From assembly GCA_026710565.1 (NCBI GenBank), contig JAPOQV010000195.1:1-10529 (forward strand): DNA of 10,529 nucleotides. Direction: 5' to 3'. This document shows, piece after piece, positions 1 through 7,633 of this stretch; within the stretch, counting starts at the first letter, position 1, and each line of letters starts with the position of its first letter. Origin of the DNA: Spirochaetaceae bacterium (lineage in GTDB: Bacteria > Spirochaetota > Spirochaetia > SZUA-6 > Bin103). The notes under the pieces were generated by a model, which saw only the letters and a program-made list of their open reading frames with translations, was not told where the DNA came from and searched no databases. The position numbers and the translations under genes were made by a program.

Positions 1-506
1 CCGCCGGGGAGGGGGTGGGGGTGGCGGTTGATGTGATCGGGATTCAGGCCGACGACGGCCAGGAGGGCGCGCACGCGCTCGTCGGTCTGGCGCCGGCCGC
101 GCGCCGTGCCGCTCAGGGTCAGCGGCTCTGCGACGATGTCGCGCACCGGCAGCCGTGGGTTCAGCGACGAGTCGGGATCCTGGAAGATCATGCGCATCCG
201 CTGCCAGATCTGCCGCTGCTCCGGCCCGTGAACGTGCGTGATGTCCTGGAGATCGTCGTGCACGCGGAAGCGGAGCAGGCCGCTGTCGGGTTCGAGCATG
301 CGCATCAGCAGGCGCAGCAGCGTCGTCTTGCCGCAGCCGCTCTCGCCGACCAGCCCGAGCGTGTGTCCGCGAAACACCTGGAACGACACGCCGTCCACGG
401 CGGGGACGTGCCCGACCACGCGCCGCATCAGGCCGCGCTTGATCGGGAAGCGCTTCACGAGCTCCCGCGCTTCCAGCAGGAGGCCGTCGTCGCGTGCGCG
501 CGCCAC
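1..506 (-). CDS. OppF/DppF-type ABC transporter ATPase, C-terminal part beyond window
   Basis: This is the second ATPase of an Opp/Dpp-type importer, hydrolysing ATP at the cytoplasmic face of the permease pair. The first 168 residues are present. Walker A is GESGCGKT at residues 54-61 and the Q-loop is FQDPDSSLNP around 108-117. The region where the ABC signature should begin is at the window edge. The family usually has Y-P-H-x-F-S-G-G there, but this protein reads H-P-H-P-L-P-G-G (residues 162 onward), with Pro in place of the signature Ser. The start is a GTG that directly follows the TGA of the upstream ATPase (0 bp gap). GGAGGA lies 7 bases before it (519-514), inside the upstream gene, so the pair is probably translationally coupled. 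A segment of about 20 residues before the Q-loop (LQDITHVHGPEQ) is characteristic of OppF rather than OppD. Walker B and the C-terminal domain lie outside the window. Confidence 0.9.
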   Translation of the reverse strand, partial: MARARDDGLLLEARELVKRFPIKRGLMRRVVGHVPAVDGVSFQVFRGHTLGLVGESGCGKTTLLRLLMRMLEPDSGLLRFRVHDDLQDITHVHGPEQRQIWQRMRMIFQDPDSSLNPRLPVRDIVAEPLTLSGTARGRRQTDERVRALLAVVGLNPDHINRHPHPLPG

Positions 507-1559
507 TCAGCCGTCCTCCGCCCGGTCGGAATGCAGAAAGCAGGCGACTTCGTGGTCATCCCCGACGGTGGTGAGCGCGGGCATGCTGCGGTCGCAGACA
601 CCCGGCATGAACTCCGAGCACCGCGCGCTGAACGGGCAGCCGCGGGGGATGAGCCGCGCGTCCGGAACCGTCCCTTCGATGGTCTGCAGCGGTGTCTTGC
701 GCGCACTCGACTGATGCGGCACGCACGCCATGAGCACCCTGGTGTAGGGGTGCCTGGGCCGCCGGTATACCTCGCCTGCCTCCCCGCGCTCGACGATCTT
801 GCCCAGGTACATGACCGCGATCTGCTCGCTCATCTCCGCCACCAGGCCGAGATCGTGCGAGATGAACAGCACCGACATGGCGTGCGACTGCTGCAGCGAG
901 CGCAACAGCTCCATGATCCGCGCCTGGATGGTGACGTCGACCGCCGTGGTGGGCTCGTCCGCGATCAGCAGCTCGGGATTGGCGGCCAGCGCCACGGCGA
1001 TCATGGCGCGCTGGCGCATGCCGCCTGACAGCTCGAACGTGTAGGCGTCGAGCTGGCGCTCGGGCCTCGGCATCCCCACGTCATCAAGCAGGGCGATCGC
1101 CCGCTCGCGCGCCTCGGCCCGGCTCACCGGCGCGTGGGCGCGAATCGCCTCCGTGATCTGCAGCCCGATGCGGTGCACGGGGCTCAGGCAGGTCATCGGC
1201 TCCTGGAAGATCATCGCCACGCGCCGCCCGCGGATCGCCCGCAGCCCGCGCCCGGTCGGCGACAGCAGCGCCAGATCGACGGCCTCCCCGTCCGCAGGGT
1301 GGTAGAGCACCCGCCCGCTCTCGATCTTCCCCGGCGGCGGGATGATGCGCAGCACCGCGCGGGCGGTCACCGACTTGCCGCAGCCGCTCTCGCCGACCAG
1401 CCCCATGACGTGATTTGTTGGTACCTGCAGCGATACGCCGTTGACGGCGCGCACCGTGCCCAGCGTGGTGTGGAAGTGGACGTGCAGGTCCTCTATGGAC
1501 AGCAGGTCCGCGCGGCCGGCGTCAGGCCGGCCGGCGTCAGGATTGCCGGCGTCAGGCAT
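507..1559 (-). CDS. OppD/DppD-type ABC transporter ATPase
   Basis: This is a cytoplasmic ATPase subunit of an Opp/Dpp-type importer, 350 residues, normal length for OppD. Visible motifs are Walker A GESGCGKS (56-63), Q-loop IFQEP (117-121), signature LSGGMRQR (177-184), Walker B LLIADEP (197-203) and the switch His at 235 (SHD). The C-terminal oligopeptide-transporter domain carries the usual four cysteines: CPFSARC (308-314), C322 and C340. The start ATG overlaps the end of the upstream permease gene by 8 bases (ATGCCTGA), and GGA lies about 6 bases before it. The odd part is the N-terminus. Residues 2-15 are three PDAG units encoded by a 15-bp tandem repeat, ahead of the first family-conserved stretch ([11 protein letters not shown], residue 19 on). 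All ATPase motifs are intact, so this subunit looks functional. The substrate cannot be read from it. Confidence 0.95.
   Translation of the reverse strand: MPDAGNPDAGRPDAGRADLLSIEDLHVHFHTTLGTVRAVNGVSLQVPTNHVMGLVGESGCGKSVTARAVLRIIPPPGKIESGRVLYHPADGEAVDLALLSPTGRGLRAIRGRRVAMIFQEPMTCLSPVHRIGLQITEAIRAHAPVSRAEARERAIALLDDVGMPRPERQLDAYTFELSGGMRQRAMIAVALAANPELLIADEPTTAVDVTIQARIMELLRSLQQSHAMSVLFISHDLGLVAEMSEQIAVMYLGKIVERGEAGEVYRRPRHPYTRVLMACVPHQSSARKTPLQTIEGTVPDARLIPRGCPFSARCSEFMPGVCDRSMPALTTVGDDHEVACFLHSDRAEDG
1515..1556. repeat. 15-bp tandem repeat, three copies, across a permease/ATPase junction
   Basis: The 12-base core GCCGGCGTCAGG (plus strand) occurs at 1515-1526, 1530-1541 and 1545-1556, an exact 15-bp period. 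On the minus strand it encodes three PDAG units at the N-terminus of the OppD-type ATPase. The rightmost copy also contains the TGA stop of the OppC-type permease (1554-1552). The period is a multiple of three, so copy-number change keeps the ATPase in frame. Confidence 0.9.
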
Positions 1560-2727
1560 AGGGATCCGCGGCGTCCCGCAAGCCGTCGCCCAGGAAGTTG
1601 AATGCCAGCACCGCCACCACCACGAAGGCGCCGGGCAGCAGCAGCCACGGCATCAGCGCCACCGCCTGGATGTTCTGTGCCTCCTGGAGCAGCACGCCCC
1701 AGCTTATCGCCGGCGACCGCAGGCCGATCCCCAGGAAGCTGAGCGCCGTTTCGCCCAGGATCATGCCGGGGATCGCCAGCGTTGCGGAGGCGATGATGTG
1801 GCTGAGAAAGGACGGGACCAAGTGGCGGAACATGACGCGGCCGCCGCGGGCGCCGTCGATACGGGCGGCCAGCACGAAGTCCTCGTCGCGCAGCGACAGC
1901 AGCTTGCCGCGCACCACCCGCGCCATGCCCGGCCAGCCGGTGAGGGACAGAATGACCGTGATCAGAAAGAAGGTGCGCGTCTGCGGCCAGTCGAAGGGGA
2001 TCGCGGCGCTCAGCGCCATCCATAGCGGCAACGACGGGATCGCGATGAGGACCTCGATGATGCGCTGAATCACCATGTCGGCAAGGCCGCCGAAGTAGCC
2101 GGAAATCGCGCCGAGCGTGATGCCGAGACCGAAGCTCAGCGCCACGCCCACGAAGCCGATGGTGAGCGAGATGCGGGTGCCGTAGATGATGCGTGACAGC
2201 AGGTCCCGCCCCTGCGTGTCGGTGCCGAGCAGCGTGCCGCGTTCATCGCCGTCGAAACCGAACAGGTGCAGCCGAGCGGGGATGAATCCGAGCAGGCGAT
2301 ATTCGTCCCCCCGCACCAGCAGGCGCAACGGCAGGCGGATGCTCGTGTCCGCAACGTAGATGCGCTGCAACGTGACCGGATCGCGGCGCAGGGTGGTGCC
2401 GTACACGAAGGGCCGCGCGTGCAGCCGCCGCTCCTCCACGTCCCACACCCGGAGCCGCATCGGCGGCGCCGAAATGTGGGTGGTGTCGCGCACGTGGGGG
2501 TCGTAGGGTGCGACGAACTCGACGAACACGGCCGCGAGGTAGAACAGCAGGACCACGATGCCGGCTGCCACGGCCATGCGGTGGCGCAGGAACCGGAGCA
2601 GGATCAGCCGCCACTGCCCGGCGGTCAGCAGCTCGTCCGCGTTCTCCACTCCGGGCGCGGGCGCGACCGCCGCCGTCGCCGCGGATCCCTGAGGTGCCGC
2701 AGCTCCCTGCGGCCCGGCAGCCGCCAT
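1552..2727 (-). CDS. OppC/DppC-type ABC transporter permease
   Basis: This is the second inner-membrane permease subunit of the importer, 391 residues. The first ~30 residues are Ala/Pro/Gln/Gly-rich low-complexity sequence, then come a cytoplasmic segment and TM1 (about 52-74). A long extracytoplasmic stretch (about 75-165) follows before the conserved GTDTQGRDLLSRI motif (168-180) and the core transmembrane bundle. The ATPase-contacting EAA loop is ARIDGARGGRVMFRHLVP (288-305). The C-terminus [14 protein letters not shown] is typical of the family (FNxLGDxLRDxLDP). The roughly 90-residue extracytoplasmic stretch is much longer than in classical DppC. I associate this form with systems using long family-5 binding proteins such as the neighbour at 5786-3840. 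The start ATG shares one base with the TGA of the upstream permease (TGATG), so coupling is likely. No good Shine-Dalgarno is visible, which fits coupled re-initiation. Confidence 0.94.
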   Translation of the reverse strand: MAAAGPQGAAAPQGSAATAAVAPAPGVENADELLTAGQWRLILLRFLRHRMAVAAGIVVLLFYLAAVFVEFVAPYDPHVRDTTHISAPPMRLRVWDVEERRLHARPFVYGTTLRRDPVTLQRIYVADTSIRLPLRLLVRGDEYRLLGFIPARLHLFGFDGDERGTLLGTDTQGRDLLSRIIYGTRISLTIGFVGVALSFGLGITLGAISGYFGGLADMVIQRIIEVLIAIPSLPLWMALSAAIPFDWPQTRTFFLITVILSLTGWPGMARVVRGKLLSLRDEDFVLAARIDGARGGRVMFRHLVPSFLSHIIASATLAIPGMILGETALSFLGIGLRSPAISWGVLLQEAQNIQAVALMPWLLLPGAFVVVAVLAFNFLGDGLRDAADPYA

Positions 2728-3710
2728 CAGTCGAACCGGATGCGCGGGTCGATCGCGGCCAGCAGCAGGTCGGACACGAGGGTTCCGACCACCGTGAAGA
2801 CCGAGATCAACATGACGAATGACGCTGCAAGCTGCATGTCCTGCCGCTGCAGCGCGGAGAGGAACATCGGACCGCCCGTCGGGATGCCCAGAACGACGGC
2901 CGTGATCGTCTCGCCGGCTACCAGCGTCGGCAGCATCCAGCCGACCGTGGAGAAGAACGGGTTGAGGGCGATGCGCACCGGGTAGCGCAGGATCGTGCGT
3001 ACCTCGCTGATGCCCTTGGCACGCGCCATGTCCACGTAGGGCTTGCGCAGCTCATCGATCAGGTTGGCGCGCAGGATGCGGATCGTGCCGGCGGTGCCGG
3101 CGGTGCCGATCACGATCACGGGAATCCACAGGTGCCCGAGCAGATCCCAGAACTTGCCCCAGCTCCACGCCGCGATCTGGTACTCGCGGGAGAACAGCCC
3201 GCCGATTTCGACCGCCGGAAAGATCTTCGGGCTCAGGTACATCAGGATGAGCGCCAGCAGGAAGTTGGGGATCGCCAGGCCGAGGAAGCCGATGAAGGTC
3301 CAGAAGATGTCCCAGAACGAGTACTGCCGCACGGCCGAGAGCACCCCGATCGGGAACGAGACCGCCCACGTGAACAGCAGCGAGAGCGTCGAAATCAGCG
3401 CGGTCATGGCGAAGCGACCGCCTATCAATTCCCGTACCGGTTTGTGCCAGGAGAGGGAGTAGCCGAAGTCGCCCTGGATGAAGTTGGTGATCCAGCGGAA
3501 GTAGCGGACGGTAATCGGGCGGTCAAGGCCGTAGCGCTTGCGCAGGTTCTCTACCTCCTCGTCGGAGAACGTGCCCTGCTCGACCATGATCTGGATCTGG
3601 TAGCTGACGTAGTCGCCCGGCGGCAGCTCGATCACGACGTACGCGATGAGCGAGATCGCCGCCAGCGTGATCACCATGATCAGGGCACGGCGGACGATGT
3701 ACTCAGCCAC
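2727..3710 (-). CDS. OppB/DppB-type ABC transporter permease
   Basis: This is the first inner-membrane permease subunit, 327 residues, a normal length for the family. It opens with the typical MAEYIVRRALIMVITL amphipathic/TM1 segment (1-27). The extracytoplasmic loop YGLDRPITVRYFRWITNFIQGDFG (60-83) is the usual OppB/DppB signature region, and four to five further hydrophobic helices follow. The EAA loop that docks on the ATPases is DMARAKGISEVRTILRYPVR (227-246), and the C-terminus DPRIRFD is family-typical. The start is GTG at 3710-3708. A GAGG at 3721-3718 with a 7-base spacer supports it, and the nearest upstream ATG is out of frame. A strong hairpin (3728-3762) sits just upstream, separating this gene from the binding-protein gene. 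The substrate class is not readable from the permease itself. Confidence 0.95.
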   Translation of the reverse strand: MAEYIVRRALIMVITLAAISLIAYVVIELPPGDYVSYQIQIMVEQGTFSDEEVENLRKRYGLDRPITVRYFRWITNFIQGDFGYSLSWHKPVRELIGGRFAMTALISTLSLLFTWAVSFPIGVLSAVRQYSFWDIFWTFIGFLGLAIPNFLLALILMYLSPKIFPAVEIGGLFSREYQIAAWSWGKFWDLLGHLWIPVIVIGTAGTAGTIRILRANLIDELRKPYVDMARAKGISEVRTILRYPVRIALNPFFSTVGWMLPTLVAGETITAVVLGIPTGGPMFLSALQRQDMQLAASFVMLISVFTVVGTLVSDLLLAAIDPRIRFD

Positions 3711-3727
3711 TGCCCCGCCTCATCGCC

Positions 3728-3762
3728 CCGAGGTTTCGGCGCCACGGGCGCCCAAACCTCGG
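3728..3762 (-). promoter_or_regulatory. Strong intercistronic hairpin between binding-protein and permease genes
   Basis: CCGAGGTTT at 3728-3736 pairs with AAACCTCGG at 3754-3762. After one C/C mismatch (3737/3753), GGCGCC at 3738-3743 pairs with GGCGCC at 3747-3752, closing a 3-base loop. That makes 15 base pairs in 35 nt, within the 129-bp gap between the binding-protein stop (3840) and the permease start (3710). No T-run follows it on the minus strand, so it is not a standard intrinsic terminator. Such hairpins between binding-protein and permease genes are known to protect the upstream message or attenuate read-through, giving more binding protein than membrane subunits. That role here is inferred. 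Confidence 0.75.
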
Positions 3763-3839
3763 CCCATCCCCTCCGTACCCGGCATGGTCCCACCCAGACC
3801 GGGAATGCGTCATGCGCCCCGGCTTGTACTATCAGCCCG

Positions 3840-5786
3840 TTACTGAGCCTTCCAGAATGCGTCCCGCCGGCCGTGATCGCCACGGAACATCGGCTGCCGC
3901 CCGGACGGAATGCCGCGCATCTCCGGCGTCACCATGACCACGAAGCCGGGATGGCGCACGGTGCCGATGCTCCAGAGATTCTGTCGTGAGATCTCCAGGA
4001 CGTGGCCGAACAGTTCCTTGCGCTCGTCCAGATCCAGCGTCGCCTGGGCGCGCAGATAGTAGTCGAGCGCTTCCTGCACGACCGGGATCGGCTCCTCGCC
4101 CTGCTCGCCGTCTGACATCGTGTAGTCCCGCCACTTCGGCGACCAGAGGTTGAGCGGCTGGTTCGGCACGAAGTGCGCGGCCTGGTCGTTCACGAGCAGG
4201 CCCTCGTTGGTGCCCCAGCTCTCCCAGATCAAGAGGCCGTCGTAGTCACCGGCCTGCCGCGCCTGGGCCAGCACGCCCCAGTCGACGAAGCGCACCGTCA
4301 ACTCGACACCGATCAACTTGAGCCCGTCGATGATGATCTCGGCGTGCTTCGGCAACCCGCCGGTATCGAACGACAGGAAGGTGAGCGCCATCGGTTCCCC
4401 GTTCGGGAACGTGCGCACCCCGTCGTCATTGGGCGCGTGTCCCAGCTCGTCGAGGATGCTGTTGGCAAGCTCGACATCATGGGCCGTCGCCTCGTTCTGG
4501 ACCGCCTCGCTGAAGTACGGGCTCGATGGCAGCGGCGCGACCTGTGACGGGTAGCTCAAGCCCTCGTAGAGGATCTCGTTGATGAGCTCGCGGTCGATGG
4601 CGTGCGAGATCGCGCGCTTGAAGCGCGGGTTCTGAAACACCTCGCGCACCACCGGGTCCGGATGTGTCACGTTGAAGTCGAGCTGGGAGGCAACGAGGGC
4701 GGGGTTGTCCTGGATGTAGACCCGCACCATGCCGTCCTGCTCGGCTCTCTTCGCCAGCGTGTAGACGTCGACGTCCAGGAACGAGTAGTCGACTTCCCCG
4801 TTCAGAGCCTTCAGCTTGACGACTTCCTGGTCGCCGAGGACCGACACCCAGCGGTCCTCGAAGTACGGCAACTGTTGGCCCTGAGCGTCGACCACCCAGT
4901 AGTAGGGGTTGCGCGTCCAGATCACCGGGTCGGCGGGCGGCGCATCGCTGAGCTTCCATGGCTCCAGCGTGGGCTTGTCCACGTTTCCGTATTCGTTGTA
5001 GTCGGCGCGATCCAGGAAGAACTGAGTCCACGACTCGAACCCGGACTCCTTCACCATCTCGGCCAGATCCGACTCGCTGGCATACTCGGCATGGAACTGC
5101 TCGAGGTAGTGGCGAGGATGGCGCGTGATGGGGTTGAACCCGCCGCCCCTGGCGACGAAATCCGCGGGGACACCGAAATCGAAATGTACGGTGTAGTCAT
5201 CGATCGCCGTGAGGGTAAGCCCCCGGTACTGCGGTCGAAGTTGAGGGGTTATGTCGGTGTTGAGGATGATGTCTTCCCACCAGAAGGTGAGGTCGGTGCT
5301 GGTGAACGGGGTTCCGTCAGACCAGCGCAGACCATCGCGCAGCCTCACTTCCCAGACCGACGAGCTGTCGTCGACGGCTGCGTAGCTCTTGGCCACGTTG
5401 GGATACGGGTCGGCCGTGAAGCTGTGCTTGTTCAGGATGATGGCCGTCTCGTCGCGCAGTGACGTCGCCAGACCGACGTCGTAGGTGGCATTGAAAAAGG
5501 TGCCGCCGTAGAGGCCGGGCCCGTCGACGCCCAGCACCACCAGGGGCTCCGCGGGAAGGCGGTCTGCGACCGGCGGCAGGTCGCCGGAGGCGACCGCGGC
5601 GTCCAGCGTCGGAGACTGGCTGAAGGCGGGGAGGCTCGCTCCGGTGTCGGCGGTGTATGCCGACGGCGTGGCCCACACCTGATGCAGTTGCATCGCGCCG
5701 GCGGCCAGCCTGGCGTCCTGGGCCGCCAACCCTCCGTTCACGAGCAACGCGATCACGGGAATTACACCAAGTCTGAACCACTTCAT
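3840..5786 (-). CDS. Family-5 extracellular solute-binding protein of an Opp-type transporter
   Basis: This is a periplasmic ligand-binding subunit that delivers substrate to the permease pair encoded downstream. From the ATG at 5786 it is 648 residues. I chose this start over an in-frame codon at 5852 because it follows GAGGAGG (5798-5792) by 5 bases and begins a clean signal peptide: KWFR, then the hydrophobic GVIPVIALLV, then likely cleavage after AAQ (about residue 23). There is no lipobox cysteine, so the product should be soluble rather than a lipoprotein. SBP_bac_5 hallmarks are LPPVADRLPAEPLVV (70-84), GLYGGTFFNA (91-100), the WEVRLRDGLRWSDGTPFTS strip (145-163) and NPRFKRAISHAIDRELI (386-402). 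At nearly 650 residues it exceeds typical peptide-binding proteins (about 500-540). Long members of this family often occur in polysaccharide-use loci, and the glycan-enzyme-like neighbours favour an oligosaccharide ligand. A peptide ligand is not excluded. Confidence 0.93.
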   Translation of the reverse strand: MKWFRLGVIPVIALLVNGGLAAQDARLAAGAMQLHQVWATPSAYTADTGASLPAFSQSPTLDAAVASGDLPPVADRLPAEPLVVLGVDGPGLYGGTFFNATYDVGLATSLRDETAIILNKHSFTADPYPNVAKSYAAVDDSSSVWEVRLRDGLRWSDGTPFTSTDLTFWWEDIILNTDITPQLRPQYRGLTLTAIDDYTVHFDFGVPADFVARGGGFNPITRHPRHYLEQFHAEYASESDLAEMVKESGFESWTQFFLDRADYNEYGNVDKPTLEPWKLSDAPPADPVIWTRNPYYWVVDAQGQQLPYFEDRWVSVLGDQEVVKLKALNGEVDYSFLDVDVYTLAKRAEQDGMVRVYIQDNPALVASQLDFNVTHPDPVVREVFQNPRFKRAISHAIDRELINEILYEGLSYPSQVAPLPSSPYFSEAVQNEATAHDVELANSILDELGHAPNDDGVRTFPNGEPMALTFLSFDTGGLPKHAEIIIDGLKLIGVELTVRFVDWGVLAQARQAGDYDGLLIWESWGTNEGLLVNDQAAHFVPNQPLNLWSPKWRDYTMSDGEQGEEPIPVVQEALDYYLRAQATLDLDERKELFGHVLEISRQNLWSIGTVRHPGFVVMVTPEMRGIPSGRQPMFRGDHGRRDAFWKAQ

Positions 5787-5791
5787 GGCAG

Positions 5792-5798
5792 CCTCCTC
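5792..5798 (-). promoter_or_regulatory. Shine-Dalgarno that fixes the binding-protein start
   Basis: GAGGAGG on the minus strand lies 5 bases before the ATG at 5786. It is the strongest ribosome-binding site in the window, and it places translation at the signal-peptide methionine rather than at the in-frame codon 22 residues upstream. High initiation here fits a binding protein made in excess over the permeases. Confidence 0.85.
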
Positions 5799-5853
5799 GA
5801 CTACGGAAAAAATGTCTCGGATCACCATGACACTTCCCGTGCGGAGCCGCAAC

Positions 5854-7590
5854 TCAGCTCGGGTCTTGTGTCACCGCGCGATAGAACCACCGGACCGGCA
5901 GGACGGTGAGACGCAGGTCGATGTAGCCGGGCTCGACCTCGAAGCGCCGCAGCCCGGCCAGCTCGGGGGCGTGGCAGTACGTGAGCAGCACGTGATCGCC
6001 GTGGAAGGTAACGCTGGTGTAGCAGTAGCCGTGGTGGCGGGACCGCTCCACCAGCTTCAGCGGCCGCCAGGTGCGGCCGGCGTCGCTCGACACCGCCGAA
6101 ACCAGCGGGGTGCGGCCGCTGAGACCGTACGTCCACAGACAGAGCACGTCCCCGGTCCCGGGCACGCGCCGAATCGCCGCAGGGGAGCACGCGCCGCGCA
6201 GCGGTGACAGGAACGGCCGCGACCAGCTCTGCCCGCGGTCTTCCGAGTAGGCGAAGAACTGTCCCCCCGCCACCGAACGCATGGTCATCAGCAGGCGGCC
6301 GTCCGCGAGTTGCGCGACGCTCGGCTCGTTGACGTTCTGGGCGAGACGCTCGCGCTCGGGCAGGCCGGGGTCGGGTACGTGCGACCCGGCGCGCCAGGTT
6401 CTGCCGCCGTCGTCGGAGAGCAGGCAGTACGGCCAGCGCACCCCGTCCACGTACTCCCGCGCGGCGAGCAGGATGCGGCCGTCCGCCAGTCGCCGCAGAC
6501 TGGCGTTGTTGGCCGCGTGCCGGTTGCCGTTGGCCGGCGTGATCGCCGCGGCGGCGCTCCAACTGCGTCCGCCGTCGCCGGAACGGCGCGCGACCATGCC
6601 CTTCACGGGCATGCCCGGAAGATGGTCGCAGTAGACGAGCAGCAGTTCGTCCCCGAGGTTCAGCAGGCTGGCGGACATGACGTTGGTGTCGTGCTCGTCC
6701 TCCACCACCGTCCACTTCCGGCTCCACGTGCGCCCGCCGTCGGTCGAGCGGCACGCGGACAGCCGGGCCGGCGAGTCGTCCCAGCCCTTGCCGGCATGGT
6801 AGTCGGTCCAGACCAGCAGCAGGGACCCGTCGGACAGGACGACCAGGTCGCCCTCGCTGTGGCGCGGATGTTCGGGCGTCGCCTCGTTGACCAGGAAGCA
6901 CCACGCGTCGTCGGTCGCCCGCAGGTCCTCCGGACCGTCGGGCAGGGGCGAGGAGGCGCTCGGGTACGGAACTTCTTCGATCGTGACTTCCCGGTACACG
7001 GTCTCGACCGGCGAGCCGTCCGCGGCGGCGCCGCTGCCGAACGTGACCATGAACGGCTCGGCATAGGCGTCGTGCTCGACCTCGACGGTGGCGCCCCCCG
7101 GAGCCGTCACGCGCAGCGCGGCCGGCCGCGCCTCGACGTGCACGGTGTGCTTGTCGCCGAGCGGGCCGCGGAGCGTGCGGTGGGTCTGCCTGCCGCGGTG
7201 CTGCGCCCGCACGTGCCAGTCGACACGATCCCGGCGCGGCTCGGCCCACACCTCCCACGGCCCCGGGCGAGGCATTACCAGCGCGGGCCGCCCGTGGTCT
7301 CCGCGCGGCGCAGGCAGCTCGACGGTCCAGCTCACGTAAGCCGGAAGCTCGCTCGGGCGGTAGCGGTACGGCTCGTCCTCGACGCCGGGCGCGAAGAACA
7401 CGTGCGGCGCCTGCGCGGATGCGCGCGTTCGCAGCAGCAGCCCCGGCAGCTCGCAGTGGTCGCGTGGCTCGAAGTAACCGTAGGTCCAGTAGTTCGCCAC
7501 GGCGAAGGCGCAGCGCACGCCCTGGAACAGCCCGGTACCGGCGGTGTCGGCGTCGAGCACCTTGACGCGCCACGCCTCGGCGCCGCTCAT
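5854..7590 (-). CDS. Sialidase-like (BNR/Asp-box) beta-propeller protein, apparently cytoplasmic
   Basis: This 578-residue protein probably acts on a glycan, but its activity cannot be assigned from sequence alone. Five Asp boxes (S-x-D-x-G-x-x-W) are visible at 282-289 (STDGGRTW), 337-344 (SGDGGRSW), 392-399 (SDDGGRTW), 449-456 (SEDRGQSW) and 501-508 (SSDAGRTW). Their spacing of 50-57 residues is that of sialidase propeller blades. Sialidase-family context motifs include EGDLVVLSDGSLLLVW (246-261), NEPSVAQLADGRLLMTMRS (421-439) and CYTSVTFHGDHVLLTYCH (523-540). Residues 1 to about 215 form an extra N-terminal region that I do not recognise. It is Pro/Arg-rich and looks beta-rich, possibly a carbohydrate-binding sandwich. 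No signal peptide or membrane segment is visible. The first in-frame ATG (7590) follows a weak GGTGGA and is preceded by an in-frame stop. It is the first gene of the minus-strand run, 67 bp ahead of the binding-protein gene, so it is probably co-transcribed with the transporter. Confidence 0.88.
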   Translation of the reverse strand: MSGAEAWRVKVLDADTAGTGLFQGVRCAFAVANYWTYGYFEPRDHCELPGLLLRTRASAQAPHVFFAPGVEDEPYRYRPSELPAYVSWTVELPAPRGDHGRPALVMPRPGPWEVWAEPRRDRVDWHVRAQHRGRQTHRTLRGPLGDKHTVHVEARPAALRVTAPGGATVEVEHDAYAEPFMVTFGSGAAADGSPVETVYREVTIEEVPYPSASSPLPDGPEDLRATDDAWCFLVNEATPEHPRHSEGDLVVLSDGSLLLVWTDYHAGKGWDDSPARLSACRSTDGGRTWSRKWTVVEDEHDTNVMSASLLNLGDELLLVYCDHLPGMPVKGMVARRSGDGGRSWSAAAAITPANGNRHAANNASLRRLADGRILLAAREYVDGVRWPYCLLSDDGGRTWRAGSHVPDPGLPERERLAQNVNEPSVAQLADGRLLMTMRSVAGGQFFAYSEDRGQSWSRPFLSPLRGACSPAAIRRVPGTGDVLCLWTYGLSGRTPLVSAVSSDAGRTWRPLKLVERSRHHGYCYTSVTFHGDHVLLTYCHAPELAGLRRFEVEPGYIDLRLTVLPVRWFYRAVTQDPS

Positions 7591-7599
7591 GACGTGTCC

Positions 7600-7618
7600 A
7601 CCATGATGCCGTCATGGT
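7600..7618. promoter_or_regulatory. Perfect inverted repeat in the divergent promoter gap, candidate operator
   Basis: ACCATGA (7600-7606), a 5-base spacer TGCCG, then TCATGGT (7612-7618): perfect 7-bp arms across 19 bp. It occupies much of the 52-bp gap between the divergent start codons at 7590 and 7643. It overlaps the weak Shine-Dalgarno of the sialidase-like gene (7602-7597) and lies 25 bp before the beta-helix start. The position suits a shared repressor or activator site. An RNA hairpin at the 5' end of the sialidase-like message is the alternative. I could not identify convincing -10/-35 boxes. Confidence 0.5.
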
Positions 7619-7628
7619 ATCCCACATC

Positions 7629-7633
7629 GGAGA
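7629..7633 (+). promoter_or_regulatory. Shine-Dalgarno for the beta-helix gene
   Basis: GGAGA lies 9 bases before the ATG at 7643. It favours that start over the ATG at 7638, which is in another frame and runs into a stop after one codon (ATG AGA TGA). Confidence 0.6.

Noticed and set aside
6..24. G-rich tract at the left edge as a G-quadruplex
   Set aside because: Only three runs of three or more G are present before a run of two, and the tract is explained as coding sequence of the ATPase.
5824..5830. A second copy of the palindrome arm ACCATGA upstream of the binding-protein gene, as a possible second operator
   Set aside because: Only one arm is present, with no inverted partner at the right spacing, and the same 7-mer also occurs inside coding sequence in this window (for example near 3583, 3673 and 3932).
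5840..5851. A TGCGG-AG-CCGCA palindrome after the sialidase-like stop as a terminator
   Set aside because: The 2-base loop is too tight for that stem, and the nearest T-run on the minus strand (5812-5807) is nearly 30 bases away.
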